A DNA stretch of 64,000 bases from JAWKNZ01 sp041391425 (GTDB lineage: Bacteria > Bdellovibrionota_B > Oligoflexia > Oligoflexales > JAWKNZ01): NCBI GenBank assembly GCA_041391425.1, contig JAWKNZ010000010.1, forward strand, positions 62,001 through 126,000. Direction: 5' to 3'. Shown here piece by piece: positions 1 through 9,286 of this stretch. Numbering within the stretch: position 1 is the first letter of the stretch; each line of letters opens with the position of its first letter. The notes under the pieces were generated by a model. It had not been told where the DNA came from. It ran no database searches and saw nothing but the letters and a program-made list of their open reading frames with translations. The position numbers and the translations under genes were made by a program.

Positions 1-1221
1 GTTTTGTGGAACTTTTAGTAAAAAGAACGGCATCGATTCCTGTGCACGATGCGATTGTTGCCCTAACCGTGGTAGTATTGGTCTTGTTTTCCACATCATG
101 ATCGTCATCATACAAAGTAAAATCAGGCAGTGATCGGTATCTAACACAATGGTTTGCTTTTTCTCGTTGCTCAGGCTGTCCTGCCAAAAACGCGTAGCAA
201 TAAGTGGTTGCAGATGCAGCTGTCAATGATTTCTTTGTCGTAGGGTTTGGCAGTGACGGCAGTGCCTTCTTCTTTCGTTTTATCAGAACAGCTGGAGGCC
301 TCAAATCTTCTAACTGCGATTTTGGCATAATCGACTTCTGCCGGGCGGGTATGTGCAATTTTGACGTTAGCTGGCGTTGTCGATGCGGTTTTTGAGGCTG
401 CCGCTCGGACCTGTTGTATCGTATACAAGGTCATCACTCGCTGGATAAGGGCGGCGGGAGCTATTACTTTCTCCAAATATAGACTTTGTAAGTTTGATCG
501 AAGTGAAGCGCTCTGCGAAATACCCCGCTGCTCAGTATTGCGCCGCAAGGCACTGGCGTCAGGAGTGCTAGAACCATCCAAGCTAATTGCTACCGATTCA
601 TCTCTGGCATAGAGAAAACGTAAAAACGACGGTTTCTACTGTTGGTGCGCCCCAAGATATTTGAATCGGAATCAAAGCTCTTGCGTATTTAGAAAGGCCA
701 GGAAAGCTGTTGCTTGATCTAGAGAGTAGTCGTAAGAATTCTTCTGAATTGATAAAACCGTCTTTGTCAAAATCTAAGTCCTTATCATCGATCGAGGGAA
801 TTCATATCGTATTTTGCTTCATACCAGTTAGCAATCCCGTCATTATCCATATCTTTATCGCCGTCACTTACGGAAAGATCAGGAGAAAGATCGGCGTATT
901 TACTGGTATTTGATGTTGTTTGAAGGGTCATAGCCAAGGGCAACCTCAGCCGCATTACCGAGTCCATCGCCATCACTATCTTCATCGCCGTCAACGACCC
1001 CATCACCATCTGAGTCAGGGTTATTGGGACCGGAGCCGAGGTCTATCTCTTCTAAGTCGCTTAATCCATCTTGGTCACTGTCGATGGTAGGGGAATAATT
1101 TCTTTCCCCAAATCAGCACCAAAATCCACCTACCTGACGTTTGATTGCCTTTGCCATCGCAGGAGTAACAAAACAGTACTGTTAGTAAAAAGATAAAATA
1201 TTTAATTTTGAATAGCTGCAT
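1..1221 (-). pseudogene. TSP3-repeat surface lipoprotein, 5' part, several frameshifts, runs off left edge
   Basis: Read on the minus strand from the ATG at 1221, after a GGGGGA ribosome site, the protein begins with a hydrophobic leader ending in a lipobox (LFCYSC). Around 690-1110 it carries acidic calcium-binding repeats of the thrombospondin type 3 kind, such as DSDQDGLSDLEE, DSDGDGVVDGDEDSDGDG and DGDKDMDNDGIANWYEAKY. A PKD-like stretch (VAISLDGSSTPDAS) follows at about 570-610. Coding sense continues without a clear stop to base 1, so the gene is cut by the window edge. The reading frame changes at least four times (near 1100, 930, 800 and 620), and no single frame covers it. TSP3 repeats are typical of secreted, Ca2+-stabilised surface proteins; the specific role is unknown. 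It may be a decayed gene or an intact gene with indel errors. Confidence 0.6.
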
Positions 1222-1404
1222 GCCGATTTCCCCCATTTGCAGAGCAGAAATTTTTTATGAGTCCTATTTCTACTCCCTCTGAGCTTCTATCTATTTAGAA
1301 AGCTTCTCCACTATTTGCTCTTTAATGCTCTCTAATGGTTCTATTTTTTTAAAACTGTTCATGTTGCTATGACCTTTGCACTATTGAACATCCTCTAATC
1401 ACAA

Positions 1405-2152
1405 CTAGTTGCGTATAAAAAATCCCAGCGTTAATCCTTCAAATAAGCTGCGCACGACAAGATAGCTTGTGGCATCTTCTACTTTTTCAGCGCGGTAAAG
1501 CTGATGTAAATAACTTATAAGAATGCCATTTGCGCTGATTTTTGTGTGAATCCATACCCCAAACCGGCAGTGTATCTGTTACCAAAGTTTCTCGATCTCT
1601 CTTCGAAGGTTGTCAGGTCAGGTAGTATAAGTTTTCTAAAGAGCCCACTAGGCTGTGGGTTGCGTTAAAGTTATAAATATTTCCACTGGCTTTTAGCCCC
1701 ATTGTGAAAGCGGTGTTTTTATCCATAAAGGCTGGCGGTGCATCGCTAGCATTTTTACTCCCTGCTTGAGCAGCTTGGTAGTATCCCAGCATTGGTGTTA
1801 CCCAGGCTAAATTAGGATGGCGGTAATAAAGATTAATATAGGTTTCTTTTCTATTTTCCAAGTATTTGAGTTCAGAGGCAGCTATTTGCCGGTAGCCAAT
1901 GGATAGCCCATAGGCTAGATAATCGCAGGAAAAATGCACCTGACTGCCGGTTAGAGGAGTATCTTTTACTTCTTTTTCCAGGCCGCTTGATTCCTCTTTG
2001 GAAAACTCTGAGTACTTGTTGTCTTGTAAGATATCGGCAGCCAGGGTAAATTTGATTTTACTAAAATCGAGGGCAAAGCAGTGTCTCTGCGAGGTCAGCG
2101 TCACAGCTAAAAGAAGCCCAAAGTTTAGGATTTTTTTGTAAGTTTCTAGCAT
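1405..2152 (-). CDS. Predicted outer-membrane/secreted beta-rich protein, frameshifted
   Basis: A signal peptide (residues about 1-27, ending CFALDF) is followed by alternating polar/aromatic strands (YLAYGLSIGYRQI, TYINLYYRHPNLAW, NTAFTMGLKASGNIY), as in outer-membrane beta-barrels. The open frame stops at 1613. Good coding continues as LTTFEERSRNFGNRYTAGLG in another frame, and then as ISYLHQLYRAEKVEDATSY and a stop at 1405. The first joint is repaired by one extra C in a CC run at about 1617. No family recognised. It lies just downstream of the similar gene at 2180-3205 on the same strand with a 27-bp gap, so the two are probably co-transcribed. Confidence 0.5.
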
Positions 2153-2179
2153 TTTTTGTGCTCTTATCCTTTCATTATC

Positions 2180-3205
2180 CTAATATGAAGGCGCTTGCGC
2201 CTGACCATCTGGCGGCATTGGAAGACTGCTTCCTGCTATGGCCGCCGGGGTATACCAAACTCCCAAAGATAGGATGATAGCTTGTTGGTTCGCTTCCACC
2301 GACAGAGATGAATTATTCTCAGTGTTATACTTTTGGCTTGCTTGATAACGCTCAATAGCCATGCCTCCTGCAAGTGTCATTTTGTATGCTCCAGTGCGGT
2401 AATCGAGGGCTATATTCGCTGAAATTTCATTGCCAAAGTCTGAAGAATTTCCAGGGTTGAAATTCAAATAACCTCCATTTAAAAGAACATCGACACCGGC
2501 AAAGTCGAAAACTTTAAAAGAAGCATAGACACCGGCAAAATAGTCATTGGAACCTAAAGTCGAAATTTTCGGACTTCTTTGCTTATCGAGCTCAACATCA
2601 TTTTTAACACTTCGCAGGCCTACGGTCGGAATGATCTCACCGAATAGCCGTATTACCAGTCCGTAACTCGCTTTGTATTCTGTCCGGGATTTCCATTCGT
2701 TCTTATCAGTGGTACTCGATGCTAGTTGGAAGCTTAAAAGGTGGGTTTGATTAAGGAGTGCACCCAAGCTTCCTCTTAAAGTCGAAATTTTACTGGTAAG
2801 TTCGCCTCTATCTAATTTAAGTTCGTTTTCTTGCGTGTCTTTATAACTAATTGATTCATAATTGAATTGTGAAAAGTACTGTGATGCTTCAGAAGTGCTT
2901 TGTCCTTCATTCTGCGCTTGGGCAGAACTATTTACTGGAAGCTGATTGCTATAGACATTTGATGGAGCTTGCAGTGGTGCAGAAAGACTTTGCTGCCCTG
3001 GATGAAGCATTAAAAAAAGGCAGTATATGAAGGTGATTTGATATAAATCAGAAGCTGCCAGGCGTACATGAGTTTTACGCTGTTTTAAGATTAAATACTT
3101 TTTATAATAGTGGTGGGGGAATGACCCTGAAACTTTTTTCCTTAGCTCCTTGAGGTTTTGTATCTCAGGAAGCTTTTCAATTAATTTTTGAAAAAAGATC
3201 AGCAT
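2180..3205 (-). CDS. Predicted outer-membrane protein, 341 aa
   Basis: No named family recognised. The first roughly 50 residues are basic and atypical. The hydrophobic segment YQITFIYCLFLML followed by SLSAPLQAPSN looks like the real signal peptide, so translation may start later than 3205. After a Gln/Ser-rich linker the chain shows repeated amphipathic strands (ASYGLVIRLFGEIIPTVGLR, DYFAGVYASFKVFDFAGVDV, YKMTLAGGMAIERY) and a near-terminal LSLGVWYTP strand, consistent with a beta-barrel. It ends in a short Pro/Gln tail. It precedes another barrel-like gene and follows the lipoprotein gene at 3243-4153, making a run of surface-protein genes on the minus strand. Confidence 0.55.
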   Translation of the reverse strand: MLIFFQKLIEKLPEIQNLKELRKKVSGSFPHHYYKKYLILKQRKTHVRLAASDLYQITFIYCLFLMLHPGQQSLSAPLQAPSNVYSNQLPVNSSAQAQNEGQSTSEASQYFSQFNYESISYKDTQENELKLDRGELTSKISTLRGSLGALLNQTHLLSFQLASSTTDKNEWKSRTEYKASYGLVIRLFGEIIPTVGLRSVKNDVELDKQRSPKISTLGSNDYFAGVYASFKVFDFAGVDVLLNGGYLNFNPGNSSDFGNEISANIALDYRTGAYKMTLAGGMAIERYQASQKYNTENNSSLSVEANQQAIILSLGVWYTPAAIAGSSLPMPPDGQAQAPSY

Positions 3206-3242
3206 ATTAAATAATTCCAGCCACTGTTAAAAACACCATTGT

Positions 3243-4153
3243 TTAAAATGTGCATATATCACTATATGCTTCTTGGATAGAGGTAGCCGCATCTGTACAG
3301 TCAAGGCTCCATTGATTGTTTATGGTTTCATTAACCTCAAAGCTTGAGTCGACGCAAACTTTGGCTTTAAATTCGCTAGCTATCCGTTCTTCGCATTCTT
3401 GTTGTGTTAAAGCTTCTACTGTTGAACATAGGCAGCTCTCAAAGATATTGAGGTGGGTGGAACAACTTTCCACTGCTTTATATTCATCGAAGACTTCTTT
3501 CGACCCTTCCCCACAAGCAAAAGATTCCGCAGACAAAGTACTACCCGATCCAATAATTCCTTGCTCTTTTGCTTCGGTGAAACCGCTTAAGGTAGTATCA
3601 CCACATTCAGATAGCTGAAAAATTCCTAAGCTGGTTGCTTGAAATGTTCCGAGATTCTGCTCTTTATTAATAGAAACGAAGTCTGAACGTCGCCATACCG
3701 ATGATTGGTTACTGTGGTTTAAGTGAAAAACGCAGAGTTTAGCATCGGTGTCCTGCAACAAAAATAGGCTCAAACTGTTATCAGTGGGAATTGAAATGGT
3801 CATGGGTGCAGTTGTCTTTCTAAGGCTTCATCTTTGTAGGTGGCGGAGACTTCTAATGCACCTGATGCAAGTGGAACATTTTCTTGATTGTTAAGAAATG
3901 AATCTGGTGACGACACTCCTTTTGCTGTGACTAAGGTGCCTTCTGGAAACGCATTTGCTTCTATTTTAACTTGCGCCTCTCCTCGCATTCCTTCAGTGAC
4001 AGGCAACACCGTCAAACTGCCAGGGTCGCTGATTGTCGCGGACGGGCTATCTCCTGAATTCTTTGTATCACGTGGGCTTTTGCCGCAATATATGGGCAAA
4101 AATGCAATGGTAATGGCTAAAAACAGTAGCTGTCGAAAAATGATATTTTTCAT
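3243..4153 (-). CDS. Secreted lipoprotein, two frames joined
   Basis: The first frame (4153-3800) starts MKNIIFRQLLFLAITIAFLP and has a lipobox-like PIYCGKS, so the mature protein is probably lipid-anchored. It runs into ...ALERQLHP and a stop, while the second frame (3803-3243) begins MTISIPTDNSLSLFLL. Adding one C to the CCC at about 3801-3803 fuses them into one protein of about 304 residues. The second half is Cys-rich (ESCLCSTVEALTQQECEERI, ACGEGSK), suggesting disulfides in an exported domain. No family recognised; the alternative is two overlapping genes with a 4-base overlap. Confidence 0.55.
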
Positions 4154-4466
4154 TTTATATCCAATAGTTAAATAAAAGCTCTCTTCTCTTATTCGGCCTT
4201 TTGCTATGACAGTTTAGCGTTGGATTTCCTGTGGCTATAACTATCTGAATTTAATGTAAAAAGTATCTTAAGCGGCAGCTTTATTACAGTTACTTATTTT
4301 TTAAGCATTGTTATCGAGTTTTTATGAGTATTCGTAGCGCAGAGCTAATAAGCATCAATTTTAGCGGAGTATTTCTTTATTTTTTTTGTTTTTTAAAAGC
4401 GTTTCCGTAGGAATTACGATATAACGGTCGGCGAAAATACAATTAAACCGAGATGTGGAGCACTTT
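4154..4466. other. Divergent intergenic region
   Basis: About 310 bases separate the divergent lipoprotein gene (minus) and the subtilase gene (plus). The stretch is AT-rich, with T-tracts near 4374-4390, and must hold promoters for both genes. I see no clear operator, RNA or repeat in it. Confidence 0.4.
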
Positions 4467-6011
4467 ATGATGAAAAGATTATTGCGTATGTGTTTGCCTG
4501 CAGCAGCTGTGTTTGCAATGGAAACTATTGGCCTTGCTGAAAGTTTAGATGCCTCAGGTTCTAAGAACGAAAGCAAAATTGGCAGCCTTCTTCTTAAAAA
4601 GTTAGGGAAATACGATAAAGAAAATGACCGTCAAATTATGGTCTATCTATCCCAGAAAGCAACTTTTAAGCAGGCTAAAAGCATAATGGATAGGAAAACT
4701 CGTCTAAAATCTATGTATGACGAAGCGAGGTCTATCGCTGCCAAGTCGCAAGAATCTATCGTAGCATTACTAAAGGCGAATGGCTTTAGCTACCGCCAGT
4801 TTTATATGCCTAATATGATCGTTGTTAAGAATTCTAGTAAAGGCTTAATTAACGCTCTTAGCTTAAGAAAAGATGTTGATCGAATCTTAGACAATCCTAT
4901 TGTAAATGCTGCGACTCAGATTGTAAAAGGTGACAACAAGTTGGCTGATGACGACCAGCAGGCAGTGGCTGAAAATTTAATCGCAGCTGGTGCTGAAAAG
5001 GTATGGAACGAATTCAATGCTCGCGGTGAAAACATTGTTATTGCTGGTCAAGACACTGGTGTTGAATGGCAACATCCTGCGTTAAAGACACAATATAGGG
5101 GCTATGCGGCAACTGGTATTAACCATGATTATAACTGGCATGATTCTATCCATGAGCAGATCGGCAAAGCACAAAACCCTTGCGGATATAACTCTATTGA
5201 GCCATGCGATGACCATAACCATGGTACTCATACTGTTGGTAGTGTTGTTGGTGATGATCAAAGAGGAACAATTGTCGGTATGGCTCCTAAAGCTAAATGG
5301 ATTGCTTGCCGTAATATGGATGCTGGTAATGGTAGACCTTCAACATATTTGGAATGCTTCGAATTTTTCTTAGCACCATATCCAGTTGGCGGAAATCCTT
5401 TGAAAGACGGTAGACCAGAGCTTGCACCGCATGTCATTAACAATTCTTGGGGATGCCCTAGAGAAGAGCAATGTCAAGGTGATGAGTTCTTAGAAGTTAT
5501 GAACACAATGAAAACTGCAGGTATCATGGTAGTTGTTTCTGCTGGCAATGACGGTTCTAGCTGTGGAAGTATTGCAACGACGCCTGCACATCACACCGAT
5601 GCGAGTTTTTCTGTTGGTGCTAGCAACCATCGCAATGATAGTATTGCGAATTTTTCAAGCCGTGGACCTTCCGCTTTTGATGGTGGCATAGGACCTGATG
5701 TAGCAGCACCGGGTGTTGGTATTAAGTCTGCTGTTCGTGGCGGTCGTTATGCTAGCAGTGGTTGGAGTGGTACTTCGATGGCCGGCCCACACGTAGTGGG
5801 TGAGGTAGCTCTGCTTTGGTCGGCAGTGCCTAGCCTGATTGGTAAGGTTGATGAAACTATTGAAATTATTCGAGCTACTGCAAGACCACAGGTAAGCGAT
5901 CAGAGCTGTGGTGGTGTTGACGGTACAGAGCTTCCTAATAATACTTTTGGGTATGGTATCATTGATGCTTTTGCAGCTGTGGAAAAAGCTAGGGCTGCAA
6001 AAGGTAAGTAG
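4467..6011 (+). CDS. Secreted subtilisin-like serine protease (S8) with I9-type propeptide
   Basis: An intact subtilase. The ATG at 4467 is preferred over the upstream GTG at 4455 because TGGAG lies just before it. Residues 1-25 form a signal peptide (MMKRLLRMCLPAAAVFAMETIGLAES). Residues about 45-155 resemble an I9 propeptide inhibitor (RQIMVYLSQKATF... MIVVKNS). The catalytic triad is visible: Asp196 in GQDTGVEW, His252 in HGTHTVG and Ser437 in GTSMAGPHV, with the oxyanion Asn in NNSWG. The protein ends soon after the catalytic domain (IIDAFAAVEKA), so no sorting domain is present. It is expected to be exported and self-processed. A strong terminator follows at 6046-6086, indicating a single-gene transcript. 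Confidence 0.93.
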   Translation: MMKRLLRMCLPAAAVFAMETIGLAESLDASGSKNESKIGSLLLKKLGKYDKENDRQIMVYLSQKATFKQAKSIMDRKTRLKSMYDEARSIAAKSQESIVALLKANGFSYRQFYMPNMIVVKNSSKGLINALSLRKDVDRILDNPIVNAATQIVKGDNKLADDDQQAVAENLIAAGAEKVWNEFNARGENIVIAGQDTGVEWQHPALKTQYRGYAATGINHDYNWHDSIHEQIGKAQNPCGYNSIEPCDDHNHGTHTVGSVVGDDQRGTIVGMAPKAKWIACRNMDAGNGRPSTYLECFEFFLAPYPVGGNPLKDGRPELAPHVINNSWGCPREEQCQGDEFLEVMNTMKTAGIMVVVSAGNDGSSCGSIATTPAHHTDASFSVGASNHRNDSIANFSSRGPSAFDGGIGPDVAAPGVGIKSAVRGGRYASSGWSGTSMAGPHVVGEVALLWSAVPSLIGKVDETIEIIRATARPQVSDQSCGGVDGTELPNNTFGYGIIDAFAAVEKARAAKGK

Positions 6012-6045
6012 GAAGTTTTAGCTGATTTAGCTAGTTGAGTTTGTG

Positions 6046-6086
6046 AAAGCCTGTGGCGAGAGTATCTTGCCACAGGCTTTTTTGTT
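6046..6086 (+). terminator. Rho-independent terminator after subtilase
   Basis: Stem AAAGCCTGTGGC / GCCACAGGCTTT, 12 bp with an 11-nt loop, followed by a run of T. It lies 35 bp after the subtilase stop codon. Confidence 0.9.
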
Positions 6087-6122
6087 TGAACTCTTTGGCT
6101 TCATTGGCCGAAGCAAGCTTAT

Positions 6123-6149
6123 AGATCCTTCGCTACGCTCAGGATGACG
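6123..6149 (-). repeat. REP-like palindromic repeat, copy a
   Basis: AGATCCTTCGCTACGCTCAGG followed by ATGACGA is the reverse complement of the sequence at 6625-6650. Together the two copies bracket the 22-bp tandem array. The same core recurs at 6990-7015, 7072-7098 and in the 47041-47357 array. The core is an imperfect palindrome (ATCCT...AGGAT ends). Confidence 0.8.
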
Positions 6150-6186
6150 AAAACTCGACTTTTTCTTTCATTTAAAATAGCAATTT

Positions 6187-6624
6187 CGTTATCCTGATTA
6201 TGCGGCTTCGTTATCCTGATTATGCGGCTTCGTTATCCTGATTATGCGGCTTCGTTATCCTGATTGTGCGGCTTCGTAATCCTGATTGTGCGGCTTCGTC
6301 ATCCTGATTGTGCGGCTTCGTCATCCTGATTGTGCGGCTTTGTCATCCTGATTGTGCGGCTTCGTCATCCTGATTGTGCGGCTTCGTCATCCTGATTGTG
6401 CGGCTTCGTCATCCTGATTGTGCGGCTTCGTCATCCTGATTGTGCGGCTTCGTCATCCTGATTGTGCGGCTTCGTCATCCTGATTGTGCGGCTTCGTCAT
6501 CCTGATTGGGCTTCGTCATCCTGATTGTGCGGCTTCGTCATCCTGATTGTGCGGCTTCGTCATCCTGATTGTGCGGCTTCGTTATCCTGATTATGCGGCT
6601 TCGTCATCCTGATTGTGCGGCTTC
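6187..6624. repeat. Tandem array of about 20 units of 22 bp
   Basis: Head-to-tail units of GCGGCTTCGTCATCCTGATT plus GT repeat about 20 times. The left units read GTTATCCTGATTAT, one middle unit reads GTAATCC, and most others are identical GTCATCCTGATTGT units. One unit near 6503-6520 is short by several bases. The graded left-to-right change suggests stepwise expansion. The unit shares GTCATCCTGA with the left half of the flanking REP-like repeat, so it probably arose by amplification of that half. A 22-bp period cannot keep a reading frame, and there are no spacers, so it is neither a coding repeat nor a CRISPR array. Confidence 0.93.
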
Positions 6625-6650
6625 GTCATCCTGAGCGCAGCGAAGGATCT
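6625..6650 (+). repeat. REP-like palindromic repeat, copy b, overlapping GIY-YIG 3' end
   Basis: GTCATCCTGAGCGCAGCGAA then GGATCT. It closes the tandem array and forms the last codons of the minus-strand GIY-YIG gene, encoding its ...DPSLRSG end. Confidence 0.8.
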
Positions 6651-6922
6651 AGCTTGTTCCAGTCTGGATTTTGTGATTCGATAAGAGCTATCTTTTTAGC
6701 TCTAGTTTTACCTTTCAACTGCTTTTCACGGATTATTGCATCCACTATTCGCTCATATTGTTCGTAGTAAATAAGTTTATGAACTTTGTATTTGGAAGTA
6801 AATCCAGGGATGAGGTTATTTTGATGCTCATATAGGCGTTTTTCAAGATTGGAAGTGACTCCAATATAGAGAACTGTGTGACGAGTATTAGTCAAAATAT
6901 AAATATACCCGCCTTTTTTCAT
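6626..6922 (-). CDS. GIY-YIG family endonuclease (UPF0213-like)
   Basis: A small single-domain GIY-YIG nuclease of about 98 residues. The start at 6922 (MKKGGYIYILTN) is chosen over the ATG at 6961 because GGAGGT sits 6 bases before it. The hallmark motif is split as GGYIYILTN...VLYIGVTS. The helix Arg (LEKRLYEHQN), the conserved Tyr-Glu (LIYYEQYE), the late Glu in IIREKQLKG and the NPDWNKL end match the YhbQ/UPF0213 group. These proteins are predicted structure-selective DNA nucleases. The gene sits inside an island of REP-like repeats: copy b supplies its C-terminal codons and copies c/d lie just upstream. That arrangement suggests it travels with, or helps spread, the repeats (inference). 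Confidence 0.88.
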   Translation of the reverse strand: MKKGGYIYILTNTRHTVLYIGVTSNLEKRLYEHQNNLIPGFTSKYKVHKLIYYEQYERIVDAIIREKQLKGKTRAKKIALIESQNPDWNKLDPSLRSG

Positions 6923-6989
6923 TGATACCTCCGTTATAGAGGTGATCGCATATTTCTCCATATCCGTAAAGTGACAGCTTGGCGGAATG

Positions 6990-7015
6990 GATCCTTCGCT
7001 ATGCTCAGGATGACG
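6990..7015 (-). repeat. REP-like palindromic repeat, copy c
   Basis: GGATCCTTCGCTATGCTCAG then GATGACG. It pairs as an inverted copy with 7072-7098, with about 56 bp between them, so the two can form a long hairpin upstream of the GIY-YIG gene. Confidence 0.8.
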
Positions 7016-7071
7016 TGCGCTGTTATAAGAGTATGCATAATTGAGTAAATCAGTGTTATCTGGATAATCGA

Positions 7072-7098
7072 CGTCATCCTGAGCATAGCGAAGGATCT
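7072..7098 (+). repeat. REP-like palindromic repeat, copy d
   Basis: CGTCATCCTGAGCATAGCGA then AGGATCT. It is the inverted partner of copy c, with arms of about 26 bp matching almost perfectly. It lies between the GIY-YIG gene and the end of the NrfD gene. Confidence 0.8.
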
Positions 7099-7150
7099 AT
7101 GCGGTCGCAGTACGCGTTCCATTAAATTTAAATAATGAAATAGACAACTC

Positions 7151-8340
7151 CTAAATCGTCAAAACCTTACTCTCAATAGCAATGGCAACCTTAGAAAAAA
7201 TCGTAAATAAAAAGCAGCCTGTAGCCCAAATTCCAGCACAGACAAAAAATTCATGCAAGGACGGAGCGTATTCGACCAAATCTCCCAATGGTGTTGGAAT
7301 AAAGCCCGGAATAACCAAACCCATTCCTTTTTCTATCCATACCCCTACAACAATCAACACCGAGGCAACGACACAAAGGGTGTCCTTTTTTTTCAACGAA
7401 GGGGATAAAAAAACAGTGCCACCAATGCAAGTAAATAGAATTGATGCCCAAATATAAGGTGAAATCATCGCATGCCCATGCAGTCCGAAGAGTAGATAGT
7501 GTGCCGAGGCGCTGTGGGTGGAGTCGGTATAAAACTCTTTAAACAACTCACTACCGAATAAAAACAGGTTGATTGGTATGGTAACAGCAAGCATAGCCTT
7601 TAGTGTTTTTAGCACTGATCGTTCAATATTAAAGTCGGTGACTTTTGGAATGATTGTAAAAATGATAAGAAGTATGGCTGGCCCCGATGCAAAAGCACTA
7701 ATAAGAAAGCGGATCGCCAGGATAGATGAGTTCCAAAATGGCCTGCTGCCAAAGCCGCTGTATAGAAAGGCTGTTACAGTATGTATACTCACGGCCCAAA
7801 TTATAGAAATATAAACCATAGGCATGTATTTTTCTTTATTGGGTGGCTGGCGTTTATATTTTTTCCAGAGCAGATATCCAGGAATGTGCATATTTAATAG
7901 CAGATAAACATTAAGAACCACCACGTCCCAAGCGAGGATCGACTGGGGAAAGTTAAGGCGGCCGATAAAGGGAACGATGTGTAAAAATCTATCAGGGCGG
8001 CCTAAATCAGCAATAACAAACATGAGGCACATTATGATCGCTGACACTGCTAATAGCTCTCCTAACAATACGATTTTTTTAAAATCTTGACGGTGAAAGA
8101 TATACGAAGGTACCACCAGCAGCACTGCTGCTGCTGCGACACCGACAAGAAAGGTGAAGTTTGCGATATATGCCCCCCAGCTTACTTGGTCACTCATGTT
8201 AGTGACGGAAAGTCCGACTTTTGCTTGATGCAGCCAGCTGAGTCCTCCGAGTATCATAAATAGCGCTAAGAAAGCTAACCATAACCAGTAAAGTTTTGGC
8301 CCTTTAAAGGCGGTTTAAGCATACGCAACAAAGACAGCAT
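7151..8340 (-). CDS. nrfD: NrfD/PsrC-family quinol-interacting membrane subunit, one N-terminal frameshift
   Basis: A polytopic membrane protein of the NrfD/PsrC/DsrP family, which exchanges electrons between the quinone pool and a periplasmic ferredoxin subunit. Family landmarks are VSWGAYIANFTFLVGVAAAAV, VIADLGRPDRFLHI and about ten hydrophobic helices. The continuous frame begins at 8257, but family members start earlier. The sequence MLSLLRMLKPPLKG from the ATG at 8340 joins PKLYWLWLAFLALF when one A is added to the AAA run at 8303-8305 (TTT on the plus strand). With that correction the length is about 396 aa, normal for the DsrP group. It is the last gene of the operon, 16 bp after the ferredoxin gene. 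Confidence 0.85.
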
Positions 8341-8356
8341 AATCCATATATGCTTC

Positions 8357-9253
8357 TCAATCAAAGTAATAATAAAAACTAGGAACAGTGTTGAGCTCTT
8401 CTTTTAAAACAAAAGACCCTTTTATTTTGAATGATATGGTACACCTCACTATTTTTATCCAAAATATTGCCAAACTTTCTCGCTCCGGTTGGGCAGGCTT
8501 CTAGGCAAGCAGGATATTGCCCTTTTCTGGTGCGATGCAGACAAAAAGTACATTTTTCCATAACCCCTTTAGGACGGACGCGATTACTGAGATAAGACTG
8601 GTTGGGGTTTAGGCGTTCGCGAGGGATTTCCGGCTCTTTCCAGTTAAAATGCCTGGCTTCATAGGGGCAAGCTGCTTGGCAGTAACGGCAGCCAATGCAC
8701 CAGTCGTAATCAATGACCACGATCCCATCCTTTTGCTTCCAAGTCGCCTCGACCGGACAGGCTTTAACACAAGGTGGGTTGTTGCATTGATTGCACTGTA
8801 TTGGCAGATAAAATTTATCGTCTTTAGGGACTTCTTGCCCCTCAGGATAATATTGATCACCTTTTCTAAATTTAAGGTTCCTTTTTCAATCTCTAGAACT
8901 TTAATATAGTTAATACTAGGGTCTAAATTATTTTCTCGCACACATGCTTCAACGCATTTTCTGTTGCCATTACATGTCGAAAGGTTGAGGCAGTATACGA
9001 ACTGCACCCCATCCATAGGTTGTGGGTCATCTACATTGACTTTCATCTCGTATTTATCAGAGAGCTGTTTTTCTATTCTATTTAAAACTTTTGATTTTTC
9101 ATCTGGAGTCATTTCTTTATAGTGCTTTTGAAAAAATTCGTCCCAAGAAAGGGCTGAAGCACCTGTCGATGCTGCAACTGTGGCCGTTGCTGCTGCCGAG
9201 CTTGCAGTTTTTAAAAAGGAGCGGCGGTTGAGTTTTGGCTTTTTCTCACTCAT
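8357..9253 (-). CDS. nrfC: TAT-exported 4Fe-4S ferredoxin subunit (NrfC/DsrO/HmcB-like), two frameshifts
   Basis: The N-terminus MSEKKPKLNRRSFLKTASS is a twin-arginine signal. Four clusters of cysteines follow (CNGNRKCVEAC, CNQCNNPPCVKACP, CIGCRYCQAACP, CTFCLHRTRKGQYPACLEACP), as in the four-cluster periplasmic ferredoxins that link NrfD-type quinol subunits to catalytic cytochromes. The frame breaks twice. A G lost from a run at 8860-8861 restores LEKGDQYYPEGQEV. An extra T at 8411-8414 removed gives VLKEELNTVPSFYYYFD and a stop at 8357. Corrected length is about 298 aa. It lies between the tetraheme cytochrome and NrfD genes, fitting an electron wire from quinol to the octaheme enzyme or the reverse. 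Confidence 0.87.
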
Positions 9254-9286
9254 GGATTAAGGTCCTTTTATTGCAGTTTTTTAGCC

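Noticed and set aside
6187..6624. CRISPR array
   Set aside because: Units abut with no spacers, the unit is 22 bp, and no cas gene is present.
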